DNA of 64,000 nt, taken from positions 1 through 64,000 of the forward strand of contig JBILLS010000001.1 of assembly GCA_044375955.1 (NCBI GenBank), in the 5' to 3' direction. Of this stretch, positions 32,636 to 41,669 are shown piece by piece. How positions within the stretch are numbered: the first letter of the stretch is position 1; each line of letters starts with the position of its first letter. The DNA comes from VGCC01 sp044375955 (GTDB taxonomy: Bacteria > Actinomycetota > Actinomycetes > S36-B12). The position numbers and the translations under genes are program-made. The notes under the pieces were generated by a model. It saw only the letters and a list, made by a program, of their open reading frames with translations, searched no databases and had not been told where the DNA came from.

Positions 32636-34053
32636 CGGATGACACCGGGGCGGTAGCCACTCGCCTCGGGGTACCGGTTCACGACGGCCTCCACGCGCGT
32701 TGCCACGCGGGTTACCTGGCCTCGCGCGTCACCGGTGAAGTCCAGTGGGTCCGCGATCAGGGCGTCCAGGTCCGCGCGGGAGAGCGGAACACGCGCATCG
32801 GCAGCGAGCCGGTCCAGGAGGTCGTTGTCGGTTCGCCCGTCGCGCATCTCGAGGGCGACCGCCACCGCGTGCTCCTTGATCGCCTCGTGCGCCGTCTCTC
32901 GACCGGCGCCGGCCTTCACGGCCGCGATCAGGATCTTGGTGCTGGCCAGGAACGGGAGGTACCGCTCGATCTCGCGGTCGATCACCGCGGGGAACGCACC
33001 GAAGTCATCGAGCACGGTGAGGAACGTCTCGAGCAGACCATCGATGGCGAAGAAGGAGTCCGGGAGCGCAACTCGCCGCACCACAGAGCAGGACACGTCC
33101 CCTTCATTCCACTGCGAGCCTGCGAGGTCGGATGCCATCACCGCATACCCGCGCAGGATCACCTGGAATCCATTGATGCGTTCGCAACTGCGCGCATTCA
33201 TCTTGTGCGGCATGGCTGAGGATCCGACCTGGCCCGGACGGAATCCCTCGGTGACGAGTTCGGACCCGGCCATCAAGCGCAGGGAGGTCGCGAAATCCGA
33301 GGGACCCGACGCCACCAGCACCAGCGCGCTCACGACGTCGAAGTCCAACGACCGTGGATATACCTGCCCGACACTGTCCAGAACGTGCTCGAATCCCAGG
33401 TGCGCGGCCACGCGTGATTCGAGCTCCTCGAGCTTTCCACTTCCAACGAGATCGACCATGTCTTGGGACGTGCCCATCGGACCCTTGACGCCGCGCAACG
33501 GATAGCGCGCGATCAGGTCCTCAATGCGTGCGAAGGCGATGAGCATCTCCTCGGCGACCGTGGCGAACCGCTTACCGAGCGTGGTCATCTGCGCAGGCAC
33601 GTTGTGGGAGCGCCCGGCGATTGGTTGCTCGGAGTAGGCCACGGCCAATCCGGCGAGTCGATCCAACGCTGCGACCATCTTGTCGCGCACGAGCATCAGG
33701 GATCGGAGAACGAGCATCTGCTCCACGTTCTCCGTCAGGTCCCGCGAGGTCATGCCCAGATGGGCGAGCTCATGCCCGGCGAGGGCGTTGAACTCCTCGA
33801 TACGCGCCTTCACGTCGTGCTTGGTGATGCGCTCGCGAGCGTCGATGGAGTCGAGATCGATGACGTCGATCACGCGCTGGTAGTCGCCGATCACCTCGGG
33901 GCTGACATCGACACCGAGGTCGGCCTGGGCCCGCATGACGGAGAGCCAGAGTTCGCGCTCTGCGCGGATCTTCGCCTCGGGGGACCACAGGGCCCGCATG
34001 GCGGGGGATGCATATCGGTCGGCCAGCACATTGGGGATGCGCGGCCCGGTCAC
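32632..34053 (-). CDS. purB: Adenylosuccinate lyase
   Basis: A 473-residue lyase acting twice in purine synthesis, on SAICAR and on adenylosuccinate. The fumarase-superfamily signature GSSAMPHKMNARSCER lies near residue 275. TSRDLTENVEQ and GRSHNVPAQMTTLGKR are the other conserved segments. The GTG start at 34053 lies four bases after the purD stop, with GGGAGAC upstream. It is the middle gene of purD-purB-purC. Confidence 0.94.
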   Translation of the reverse strand: MTGPRIPNVLADRYASPAMRALWSPEAKIRAERELWLSVMRAQADLGVDVSPEVIGDYQRVIDVIDLDSIDARERITKHDVKARIEEFNALAGHELAHLGMTSRDLTENVEQMLVLRSLMLVRDKMVAALDRLAGLAVAYSEQPIAGRSHNVPAQMTTLGKRFATVAEEMLIAFARIEDLIARYPLRGVKGPMGTSQDMVDLVGSGKLEELESRVAAHLGFEHVLDSVGQVYPRSLDFDVVSALVLVASGPSDFATSLRLMAGSELVTEGFRPGQVGSSAMPHKMNARSCERINGFQVILRGYAVMASDLAGSQWNEGDVSCSVVRRVALPDSFFAIDGLLETFLTVLDDFGAFPAVIDREIERYLPFLASTKILIAAVKAGAGRETAHEAIKEHAVAVALEMRDGRTDNDLLDRLAADARVPLSRADLDALIADPLDFTGDARGQVTRVATRVEAVVNRYPEASGYRPGVIR

Positions 34054-34057
34054 TGAC

Positions 34058-35314
34058 CTAGTCTCCCATGCTGGCGTGCAGGGCGATGTCGCGCCGATGG
34101 TGGGACCCCTCGAGGGTGATCAGATCCACCGCCGCGTAGGCACGCGAGCGTGCCTGGTCAAGGGATTCACCCGTGGCCGTCACCGACAGGACCCGTCCCC
34201 CCGACGACACCACGTCATCGAGCACCGCCCGTGTTCCGGCATGGAACACCTCCACACCCGCCACCTGCGCCGCCTCCTCGAGGCCACCGATCGCATCCCC
34301 GACGCGTGGGGACTCCGGATACCCGGGGGCGGCGATCACCACGGTGACGGCATATCCGGGTTCCCACTCCAATTCGCCCACCGTGCCTAGGTCGCCCTGG
34401 GCGGCCGCGCACAGCACATCGACCAGCGGGGTGCGCAATAGGGCGAGAACCACCTGGGTCTCGGGGTCGCCGAATCGGGCGTTGAACTCGACAACACGAA
34501 CACCTCGCGATGTCAGCGCGAGTCCGGCGTAGAGCAATCCCTGGAATGGTGTGCCGCGCCGAGCCATCGCATCGATCATCGGCTGCAACACACGTGCAGT
34601 CACATCCTCGACCAGATCACGCGGTGCCCAGGGCAGTGGCGCATACGCACCCATGCCACCCGTGTTGGGGCCTGAATCGCCAACCCCCACACGCTTGAAG
34701 TCCTGCGCCGGCTGCAGCGGGATAACGCGCGTGCCATCACTGATGCCGAACAGCGAGACCTCCGGTCCATCGAGAAACTCCTCGATCACAACGGCCGAGC
34801 CGGAATCCAGACAGCGCTGTGCATGTGCGAGGGCCTCAGTCCGATCCGAGGTCACCACGACACCCTTGCCAGCAGCAAGCCCGTCGTCTTTCACCACGTA
34901 CGGCGCACCGAACGCATCGAGTGCGGCGGTGACGTCTTCGATCGACGTACACACGCGCGCCTCCGCCGTCGGCACCCCGGCCTCGGCCATGACCTCTTTC
35001 GCGAACGCCTTGGACCCCTCGAGTCGGGCGGCCGACGCCGACGGGCCGAAGCAGGCGATCCCGGCGGCTCGCACGGCATCGGCAGCTCCGGCGACCAACG
35101 GCACCTCGGGTCCGATCACCACCAGATCCGCCCCGACGTCGACCGCAAGCGCGGCGACCGCCGCGGGATCGGCGACGTCGACCGGGACACACTCGACGAC
35201 GGAGGCGATGCCCGCGTTGCCCGGAGCACAGGTGACCTCAAGGCCAGAAGTGCGCAGTAGAGACGTCACCAGTGCATGTTCCCGCGCACCGGAACCGACG
35301 ATGAGAACGTGCAC
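34058..35314 (-). CDS. purD: Phosphoribosylamine-glycine ligase (GAR synthetase)
   Basis: A 418-residue ATP-grasp enzyme for step two of purine synthesis. VLIVGSGAREHAL starts the N-domain, and GPEVPLVAGAADAVRAAGI and FGPSASAARLEGSKAF follow. The central GxVVKDDGLAAGKGVVV and VEFNARFGDPETQ are ATP-grasp/GARS motifs. The GTG start at 35314 lies 12 bases after the upstream aminotransferase gene. Confidence 0.95.
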   Translation of the reverse strand: MHVLIVGSGAREHALVTSLLRTSGLEVTCAPGNAGIASVVECVPVDVADPAAVAALAVDVGADLVVIGPEVPLVAGAADAVRAAGIACFGPSASAARLEGSKAFAKEVMAEAGVPTAEARVCTSIEDVTAALDAFGAPYVVKDDGLAAGKGVVVTSDRTEALAHAQRCLDSGSAVVIEEFLDGPEVSLFGISDGTRVIPLQPAQDFKRVGVGDSGPNTGGMGAYAPLPWAPRDLVEDVTARVLQPMIDAMARRGTPFQGLLYAGLALTSRGVRVVEFNARFGDPETQVVLALLRTPLVDVLCAAAQGDLGTVGELEWEPGYAVTVVIAAPGYPESPRVGDAIGGLEEAAQVAGVEVFHAGTRAVLDDVVSSGGRVLSVTATGESLDQARSRAYAAVDLITLEGSHHRRDIALHASMGD

Positions 35315-35326
35315 GTCGCGTGAAAC

Positions 35327-36667
35327 TCAGCCCGTGTAGTGCTTGTCGGTGAGGGTGAGCACCTCGTCGAGGATCGCGAGGCCTTCCTTCGCCTCTGATT
35401 CGGTGACGATGCAGGGCGGCACCACGTGCAGGCGGTTGAAGTTCGTGAACGGCATCAGCCCGCGCTTCTTGCACTCGACCACGAGTTCGGTCATCGCCGG
35501 TGACGTGCCGCCGTAGGGGGCGATCGGCTCGCGGGTGGCGCGATTGGTCACCAGGTCGATGCCCCAGAAGACACCGAGGCCCCGGATATCCCCCATGACC
35601 GGGTGACGCTCGGCGAGATCGCGCAGGCCAGGACCAAGGACGGTGGCGCCGATATGGGCGGCGTTCTCGACGACCTTCTCCTCCTTCATCGCGTCGATCG
35701 AGGCAACGATCGAGGCGGCAGCGAGCGGGTGACCCGAGTAGGTGAGTCCACCGGGGAACACGCGCTCGTCGAAGGTGGCCGCAATGTCCTTGCTGATCAC
35801 AACTCCACCCACGGGCACGTAACCGGAGTTCGAGCCCTTCGCGAACACGATCAGATCCGGCTGCGCAGCCCAGTTCTGGAAGGCGAACCACTTCCCGGTG
35901 CGCGCGAACCCCGACATCGTCTCGTCCGCGATCCACACGATTCCGTACTTGTCACAGAGGGCGCGTACCCCTTCGAGATAGCCGGGCGGCGGGACCAGAA
36001 TGCCCGCGGTTCCCACGACCGACTCGAGGATGATCGCGGCAACGGTGTTGGGTCCCTCGAACTGGATCACGTGCTCCAGGTGGGTCAGGGCACGTTGCGT
36101 TTCCTCCTCTTCATTGGTGGCCCAGAACTCCGACCGGTAGAGGTAGGGACCGAAGAAGTGGACGTGCTGGCTGGCGTACTCATTCGGCCAGCGACGCGGA
36201 TCACCCGTCGCCGTGATGGCGGCACCTGTATTGCCGTGGTAACTGCGGTAGGTGGAGAGCACCTTGTGCTTGTGGGTGTGCAGGCGTGCCATGCGGATCG
36301 CGTTCTCCACCGCGTCGGCCCCACCATTCGTGAAGAACACCTTCCCCATGTTCGGACCGGCGAGCTCCACGATGCGCTTGGCCGCTTCACCTCGCATGTC
36401 GTTGGCGTGCTGCGGGGCGATGGTGGACAGGCGGGCCGCCTGCTGCTGGATGGCGGCGACCACCTTCGGGTGCTGGTGACCGATGTTCACGTTGACCAAC
36501 TGTGAGGAGAAGTCGAGGAAGCGGTTGCCGTCGTAATCCCAGAAGTAGGCACCCTCGGCACCGGCGATGCACATCGGATTCAGCGAACCCTGCGCACTCC
36601 ACGAATGGAAGACGTAGGAACGATCGAGATCGAAAACGCGCTTGCCCTCGGCGGGATCTGCAGCCAT
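35327..36667 (-). CDS. Class III aminotransferase (omega-amino acid type)
   Basis: A 446-residue PLP enzyme resembling taurine-, beta-alanine- or other omega-amino acid:pyruvate aminotransferases. FFTNGGADAVENAIRMAR and STYRSYHGNTGAA bind the PLP phosphate, WIADETMSGFARTGKWFA carries the PLP-pairing Asp, and the Lys in FAKGSNSGYVPVGG near residue 280 should form the Schiff base. The donor substrate is not known. AGGAG precedes the ATG. It lies just upstream of purD on the same strand and may share its message. Confidence 0.82.
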   Translation of the reverse strand: MAADPAEGKRVFDLDRSYVFHSWSAQGSLNPMCIAGAEGAYFWDYDGNRFLDFSSQLVNVNIGHQHPKVVAAIQQQAARLSTIAPQHANDMRGEAAKRIVELAGPNMGKVFFTNGGADAVENAIRMARLHTHKHKVLSTYRSYHGNTGAAITATGDPRRWPNEYASQHVHFFGPYLYRSEFWATNEEEETQRALTHLEHVIQFEGPNTVAAIILESVVGTAGILVPPPGYLEGVRALCDKYGIVWIADETMSGFARTGKWFAFQNWAAQPDLIVFAKGSNSGYVPVGGVVISKDIAATFDERVFPGGLTYSGHPLAAASIVASIDAMKEEKVVENAAHIGATVLGPGLRDLAERHPVMGDIRGLGVFWGIDLVTNRATREPIAPYGGTSPAMTELVVECKKRGLMPFTNFNRLHVVPPCIVTESEAKEGLAILDEVLTLTDKHYTG

Positions 36668-36718
36668 GACTACTCCTGCGACATCGGTGGTGGATGCACT
36701 GTAGAACCGAGGAAATGT

Positions 36719-37402
36719 TCAGGACAATGAGGGTGCAGAAGTCAGCCCATTAATCGGGATGCGCAGGGGGGTCCGCTGTCGTCCCTGCTCGTCGAAGTTC
36801 TCCGGAGACAGCCACTCCTCCATCGCGGCACGGGCGGTGGGCCACTCGGAGTCCAGAAGCGAGAACCAGGCCGTGTCTCGATTGCGGCCCTTGACGACCG
36901 TCGCCTGACGGAAGGTCCCCTCGTAGGTCATGCCGAGCCGCCTGGCCGCACGGATGGAGGCCTCGTTGAGCACATTGCACTTCCATTCGTACCGGCGGTA
37001 GCCCAGGTCGAAGGCCTGCCGCATCATCAGATACATCGCCTCCGTGGCGCCTGCGGAGTGCTGCAGCGTCGGTGAGTAGGTGATCCAGCCGACCTCGATG
37101 CTGCGGGCACCTGGATCGATGCGCAGATACGAGGCGATACCTACGGGATGGTGCGTGCGTTGATCGATGATCGCGAAGAACATCGGGTCAGGACGGTGCT
37201 GTTTCGACTCGATCCACGTGCGCAATTCCTGGGGTGATTCGAAGGGTCCGTGCGGCATGTAGGTCCACAGGTGATCGTGCCCCTCGTATGCGGCAAAGAG
37301 TCCCTCCGTGTGAACGCCCGCATCCAGTGGTTCGAGTCTGACGAGCCGGCCGACGATGTCTACCTCCGGCGGGGGGACGAGTTCTCGATCAGCCACGGGC
37401 AT
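36719..37402 (-). CDS. GNAT acetyltransferase, RimJ/RimL-like
   Basis: A 227-residue N-acetyltransferase. The fold is visible as VRLEPLDAGVHTEGLF, AIIDQRTHHPVGIASYLRIDPGARSIEVGWITYSPTLQHSAGATEAMYLMM (acetyl-CoA region) and YRRYEWKCNVLNEASIRAARRLGMTYEGTFRQ, which is typical of RimJ/RimL-type proteins. The target is unknown. The ATG at 37402 is a best guess, with a GTG at 37396 as alternative. It lies 38 bases after purA and is probably co-transcribed. Confidence 0.8.
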   Translation of the reverse strand: MPVADRELVPPPEVDIVGRLVRLEPLDAGVHTEGLFAAYEGHDHLWTYMPHGPFESPQELRTWIESKQHRPDPMFFAIIDQRTHHPVGIASYLRIDPGARSIEVGWITYSPTLQHSAGATEAMYLMMRQAFDLGYRRYEWKCNVLNEASIRAARRLGMTYEGTFRQATVVKGRNRDTAWFSLLDSEWPTARAAMEEWLSPENFDEQGRQRTPLRIPINGLTSAPSLS

Positions 37403-37440
37403 CCCGATCGGGTTTTCGCGCTGGTCACGCTCGAAGGCGA

Positions 37441-38727
37441 TCACGTGATCAGGTCGCGCACCGAGATCGTCGCATTGCGATCCTGTCCCACGCCCACAGC
37501 GCTGATCGGGGCCCCGGAGATCTCCTGCAGGTATTCGACGTAGGACCGCGCATTCGCCGGAAGGTCGGCGAGGGATTTCGCTCCGGAGATGTCCTCGGTC
37601 CACCCGGGTAGGTACTCATAGATCGGTGTCGCGTGGTGGAAATCCGTCTGCGTCGTCGGGATCTCATCGACGCGGGTCCCATCGACGTCGTAGGCAACGC
37701 AGACGGGGATCCGGTCGAAGCCGGTGAGGACGTCGAGTTTGGTCAGGAAGATGTCGGTGAGACCGTTCACCCGAACCGCGAAGCGAGCGATCGGTGCATC
37801 GAACCATCCACATCGACGCGGACGCCCAGTGGTGACGCCCACCTCACCACCGATGCTGCGCAGACGCTCCCCATCGGCGTCGAAGAGCTCGGTCGGGAAG
37901 GGGCCCGAGCCGACGCGGGTCGTATACGCCTTGAGGATCCCGATCACGCGCGTGATCCGAGTCGGACCGATCCCACTACCCGTGCACGCACCACCCGCCG
38001 TCGGGTTACTCGACGTGACGAACGGGTAGGTGCCGTGGTCGACGTCGAGCAGAGTCCCCTGCCCACCTTCGAGCAGGACGACCTTGCCCTCATCGAGCGC
38101 GCGGTTGAGTACCAGTGAGGTGTCCGCGACATACGGGGCCAAAGGCTCGGCGAATGCCAGCAGATCCTCGGTCACGGCATCCACGTCGAGGGTGCGTCGG
38201 TTGAACACCTTGACGAGCACCTGGTTCTTGTTCGCCAGGGCGCCCTCGACCTTCTGACGCAGGATGCTCTCGTCGAACAGGTCCTGCACACGGATGCCGA
38301 TGCGCGCGATCTTGTCGCCGTAGGCCGGACCGATACCCCGGCCCGTGGTTCCGATCTTCGCCTTGCCAAGGAATCGTTCGGTGACCTTGTCGAGTGTGAC
38401 GTGGTAACTGGTGATCAGATGCGCGTTCGCACTGATCAACAACTTCGACGTGTCGACCCCACGCTCCTGCAGCCCCTTCATCTCGTCGAGAAGTACCTGC
38501 GGGTCGATCACGACACCGTTGCCGATCACCGAAATGACGGCCGGGGTCAGGATCCCGCTGGGGAGCAGATGCAGCGCGAACTTCTTGTCACCAATGACGA
38601 CGGTGTGACCGGCGTTGTTCCCGCCCTGGTAGCGAACGACGTAATCGACGCGCTCACCGAGGAGATCGGTGGCTTTCCCTTTGCCCTCGTCCCCCCACTG
38701 AGCTCCAAGGAGCACGATCGCAGGCAC
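37441..38727 (-). CDS. purA: Adenylosuccinate synthetase
   Basis: A 428-residue GTP-dependent enzyme that commits IMP to AMP. GAQWGDEGKGKATDLL is the N-terminal GTP-binding P-loop signature, YQGGNNAGHTVV follows, and GTTGRGIGPAYGDKIAR and GRPRRCGWFD complete the set. GTG 38727 gives the normal length. A TAGCCT element lies eight bases upstream, so the message may have almost no leader. It follows the FAD-enzyme gene by 11 bases. Confidence 0.95.
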   Translation of the reverse strand: MPAIVLLGAQWGDEGKGKATDLLGERVDYVVRYQGGNNAGHTVVIGDKKFALHLLPSGILTPAVISVIGNGVVIDPQVLLDEMKGLQERGVDTSKLLISANAHLITSYHVTLDKVTERFLGKAKIGTTGRGIGPAYGDKIARIGIRVQDLFDESILRQKVEGALANKNQVLVKVFNRRTLDVDAVTEDLLAFAEPLAPYVADTSLVLNRALDEGKVVLLEGGQGTLLDVDHGTYPFVTSSNPTAGGACTGSGIGPTRITRVIGILKAYTTRVGSGPFPTELFDADGERLRSIGGEVGVTTGRPRRCGWFDAPIARFAVRVNGLTDIFLTKLDVLTGFDRIPVCVAYDVDGTRVDEIPTTQTDFHHATPIYEYLPGWTEDISGAKSLADLPANARSYVEYLQEISGAPISAVGVGQDRNATISVRDLIT

Positions 38728-38738
38728 GAGGGATGAGG

Positions 38739-39701
38739 CTATCGGATCAGCGCATGCCCCAGGGCCGTGCCGGAATGCCACGCGGATTCCACACGCGGCC
38801 GCCCCGCCCACGCATCTCCCGCGAAGCCGATCGGGGTGTCGGGGTGGACCCAGCAGTCCTCGGCCCGCGCCTCCATGGGTCGCGCCAGCGACCAGCGGTG
38901 CGCCCACACCCAGTCGGGGAGTTCGTCGACGCCGAGGACCTGGCGGGTTGTCGCAACCGCCAGCGGACCCACGCCGCTGGGATCCTCCAGGTGCGCGGCG
39001 GCGAGAACCGGATTGACGTGGGCGACCAGCACCGGTGCGTCATCACCGCGTCGACGACCATCGTCGGCAATCCAGGTCAGCACCGGATCGTCGTTGACGA
39101 AGACACCATCGATGTCGAGCCACGTGCGATCGTCAAACACCATGGTCACCGCAATCACCGGCTCCCACGCGGGTGTGTCCGGGGGTAGGAGCTCGCCGCG
39201 AATGAACCGTTGCGCCTGCGGTATCGGCATGCACACCGCCACACGGTCGAAGGTGTCGCCATCGACGAGGAAGCCATCGGCGGTGCGGGTGAGGGAGGTC
39301 ACCTCAGATTCCTGGCAGATCGGGGGGAGATCCGCGGCGAGGTCCTCCACCAGCGAGCGCAGTCCCTCGGGGGCGGCATAGCGGAGCGGGCCGGTGCGCA
39401 CACCGATGATGCCCCCGGGTTCGTAGACGTGGAAGGTGTCCGTCCACGCCCGTGCCAGTCCCGACGCCTCCCACCTCTCCACAACAGCGCTGAATCCATC
39501 ACCGCGGGCGGTGAAGTAGGAGGCGCCGTAGTCGACGATGCGTCCGTCGAAACGAGTGCCGGTATCCCGGAGTCGACGCGAGGCCATGCGCCCACCGGGG
39601 GTGCGCCCGCGATCGAGGATGGTGACATCGTGACCCGCGTCGGCGAGGACTCGCGCGCACGCCACCCCCGTGATGCCGGCACCGAGAACGGCGATCCTCA
39701 C
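38739..39701 (-). CDS. NAD(P)/FAD-dependent amine oxidase-like protein (renalase-like)
   Basis: A 320-residue flavoprotein. IAVLGAGITGVACARVLADAGHDVTILDRGRTPGGRMASRR is a complete FAD-binding Rossmann region with the GRMAS motif of renalase-like proteins. VDYGASYFTARG follows, and TPIGFAGDAWAGRPRVESAWHSGTALG is the C-terminal FAD contact. The substrate is unknown. GTG 39701 overlaps the stop of the DUF3151 gene (GTGA), so a longer frame starting at 39725 is less likely. Confidence 0.75.
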   Translation of the reverse strand: MRIAVLGAGITGVACARVLADAGHDVTILDRGRTPGGRMASRRLRDTGTRFDGRIVDYGASYFTARGDGFSAVVERWEASGLARAWTDTFHVYEPGGIIGVRTGPLRYAAPEGLRSLVEDLAADLPPICQESEVTSLTRTADGFLVDGDTFDRVAVCMPIPQAQRFIRGELLPPDTPAWEPVIAVTMVFDDRTWLDIDGVFVNDDPVLTWIADDGRRRGDDAPVLVAHVNPVLAAAHLEDPSGVGPLAVATTRQVLGVDELPDWVWAHRWSLARPMEARAEDCWVHPDTPIGFAGDAWAGRPRVESAWHSGTALGHALIR

Positions 39702-40102
39702 GCGCGGGGCATCCCGGGATCGCAATCGGTCATGAAGGCATCGAGACGCACGACTTCATCCGTCTCACCGATCGCGTTGGCGGCACGGTGCAGGGATCGC
39801 AGGCAGCGCAACACCCCCTGATTGGGTTCATGGGACCAGGGCACGGACCCGTGGCCCTTCCACCCGTTGCGCCGGAGGGCATCGAGTCCACGGTGATAAC
39901 CCACGCGCGCGAACGCATACGACTCCAGCACCCGGTCCTCCGCCCACGCATCGTCGGCGAGAACCACCCACGCCAGTGAGCTCGTGGGGAAGTCACGGAC
40001 AACCTGCCCCGGATCCACTCCGGACGCGAGTGCGTTCGCAGCGGGATCCACCGGCAACAGCGTCGGAGCCGGGCCGCCGAGCAGGTTCTCCCCGACGCCC
40101 AT
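39698..40102 (-). CDS. DUF3151 protein
   Basis: A 134-residue protein of the actinobacterial DUF3151 family, normally found next to the fructose-bisphosphate aldolase gene. Landmarks are GENLLGGPAPTLLPVDP, FPTSSLAWVVLADDAW, YAFARVGYHRGLDALRRNGWKG and SHEPNQGVLRCLRSLH. The function is unknown. The ATG lies one base after the aldolase stop, so it is translated with it. Confidence 0.85.
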   Translation of the reverse strand: MGVGENLLGGPAPTLLPVDPAANALASGVDPGQVVRDFPTSSLAWVVLADDAWAEDRVLESYAFARVGYHRGLDALRRNGWKGHGSVPWSHEPNQGVLRCLRSLHRAANAIGETDEVVRLDAFMTDCDPGMPRA

Positions 40103-40103
40103 C

Positions 40104-40991
40104 TCAGGTGATCGACGCCGCGTAGATCTCCGCGATCGCGGCATCCAATGTGGCGGTGAACTCCGCATCGGACATCTGCGCGGTGAGTCCCTCGCTGAGT
40201 GCGCGCGAGAAGCTCGCGATCATGCCGTGGTTGTTGGCCAGGATGTCGCAGGCCTCGTCGCGCGAATAACCACCGGAGAGCGCGACCACGCGCATCACGC
40301 GCGGATGGTTGATGAGCGGTGCGTAGAAGTCGTTGTGACTCGGCAGGGACAGCTTGAACACGACCTGCTTGTCCGCCGGAATACGGTCGAGCCCTGCGAG
40401 CAACTTCTCGAGCAGGACCTTCTCGATCGCGGCCTTCTCCGGGCTGTGGATGTCCACCTCGGGCTCGAGGATGGGAACAAGTCCGGCGTTGAGGATTTGC
40501 AGTCCGATCTCGAACTGCTGATCCACGACCGCGGTGATCCCTGCGTCGTTGTTGGCCTTGATGACAGAGCGCATCTTGGTGCCGAAGACACCCTTACCCA
40601 CGGCGCGGTGGAGAAGCGAGTCGAGATCCGGCATCGCCTTCATCACCTGGGCGCCGTTGGACTCCGCCTCGAGTCCCTTGTCCACCTTGACGACGGGGAC
40701 GATGTTCTTGACCTTCCACAGGTACTCCGCGGTGCCCATCCCCTCGATGTCACGGTCCATGGTGCCCTCGAAGAGGATCGCGGCCAGGACCCGCTCGCCC
40801 GTGAAGGCGGGGTTGGTGATGATGCGGGCGCGCATCGCGTGCACGAGGTCGAACATCTCCTCGTCATTGGAGAAGGAGCTCTCCTCGATGCCGTATAGCT
40901 TCAGTGCCTTCGGGGTGCTGCCACCACTCTGGTCGAGGGCGGCGATGAAGCCCCGGGCGGACCCGAACTTCTGGGCCATCTCCTGATTCAT
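40104..40991 (-). CDS. fda: Class I fructose-bisphosphate aldolase
   Basis: A 295-residue aldolase of glycolysis and gluconeogenesis. FIAALDQSGGSTPKALKLYG, LFEGTMDRDIEG and VPVVKVDKGLE are conserved, and Schiff-base chemistry is supported by the Lys in QVVFKLSLPS near residue 213. This is the metal-independent class I form, whereas many actinobacteria use class II. ATG 40991 has AAAGGA upstream; a start at 41033 would skip it. Its own promoter carries a candidate LacI-type operator. Confidence 0.9.
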   Translation of the reverse strand: MNQEMAQKFGSARGFIAALDQSGGSTPKALKLYGIEESSFSNDEEMFDLVHAMRARIITNPAFTGERVLAAILFEGTMDRDIEGMGTAEYLWKVKNIVPVVKVDKGLEAESNGAQVMKAMPDLDSLLHRAVGKGVFGTKMRSVIKANNDAGITAVVDQQFEIGLQILNAGLVPILEPEVDIHSPEKAAIEKVLLEKLLAGLDRIPADKQVVFKLSLPSHNDFYAPLINHPRVMRVVALSGGYSRDEACDILANNHGMIASFSRALSEGLTAQMSDAEFTATLDAAIAEIYAASIT

Positions 40992-41035
40992 GCATGTCCT
41001 TTCGTGGAAGTCGGCACAAAGCCTAGCGATCACGT

Positions 41036-41049
41036 TGCAAGCGCTTCCA
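41036..41049 (-). promoter_or_regulatory. LacI/CcpA-type (cre-like) operator upstream of the aldolase gene
   Basis: On the minus strand TGGAAGCGCTTGCA matches the cre pattern TGNAANCGNWNNCA at every fixed position. It lies ten bases upstream of a TAGGCT -10 element (41020-41025), that is, in the -35 region. This suggests control of aldolase by a sugar-responsive LacI-family regulator; the regulator is not in the window. Confidence 0.5.
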
Positions 41050-41054
41050 CGGGC

Positions 41055-41666
41055 TCAGAGGTCATGACCGAACTCGTGCTGACGCACCCACGTGTGCATC
41101 GCGATGGCGGCCGCCGCACCCACGTTGATCGACCGGGTGGACCCAAACTGGCTGATCGCAATCTGCTGGGAGCACAGGGCAGCGAGTTCCACGGAGAGGC
41201 CGCTGCCCTCCTGACCGAACACCAGGACGCAGGTCTCGGGCAGGCGGGTGGTCTCCAGCGGGGTGGACTCCTCCCCCGTGTCGATACCGAGGAGGGGAAG
41301 GTCGTGGGCGCGTGCCCAGGTGGCGAACTGCTGAGGATCCGGGTGGTGGTGGATGTGCTGGTACCGGTCGGTCACCATCGCCCCGCGGCGGTTCCAGCGC
41401 TTGCGTCCGACGATGTGGACCTCGGCGACGAGAAAAGCGTTCGCGGTGCGGATAATCGATCCGATGTTGAAGTCGTGCTCGAGGTTCTCGATCGCGATGT
41501 GGACGGGATGCCGATGGGTGTCGAGGTCGGCGACGATCGCCTCGAGTTTCCAGTAGCGGTAGCGATCGACGACGTTGCGGGTGTCACCGTGGGTGAGCAA
41601 CTCCGGATCGAAGCGTGCATCCTCGGGCCACGCCCCCTCCCAGGGCCCGACCCCGACCTCCGGCAT
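41055..41666 (-). CDS. SpoU/TrmH-family RNA 2'-O-methyltransferase
   Basis: A 203-residue SPOUT methyltransferase. Motif 1 (HDFNIGSIIRTANAFLVAEVHIVG), motif 2 (CVLVFGQEGSGLS) and motif 3 (SINVGAAAAIAMHTWVRQ) form the knotted SAM-binding domain. The target (tRNA or rRNA) cannot be told. The start lies three bases after the pyrE stop, so it is translated with pyrE. Confidence 0.85.
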   Translation of the reverse strand: MPEVGVGPWEGAWPEDARFDPELLTHGDTRNVVDRYRYWKLEAIVADLDTHRHPVHIAIENLEHDFNIGSIIRTANAFLVAEVHIVGRKRWNRRGAMVTDRYQHIHHHPDPQQFATWARAHDLPLLGIDTGEESTPLETTRLPETCVLVFGQEGSGLSVELAALCSQQIAISQFGSTRSINVGAAAAIAMHTWVRQHEFGHDL

Positions 41667-41669
41667 CGA

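Noticed and set aside
41036..41049. The cre-like site as a terminator hairpin for the SPOUT gene or as part of a coding region
   Set aside because: It lies upstream, not downstream, of the aldolase promoter, has no U-run and falls in the non-coding gap. Its palindrome fits a LacI-type operator better.
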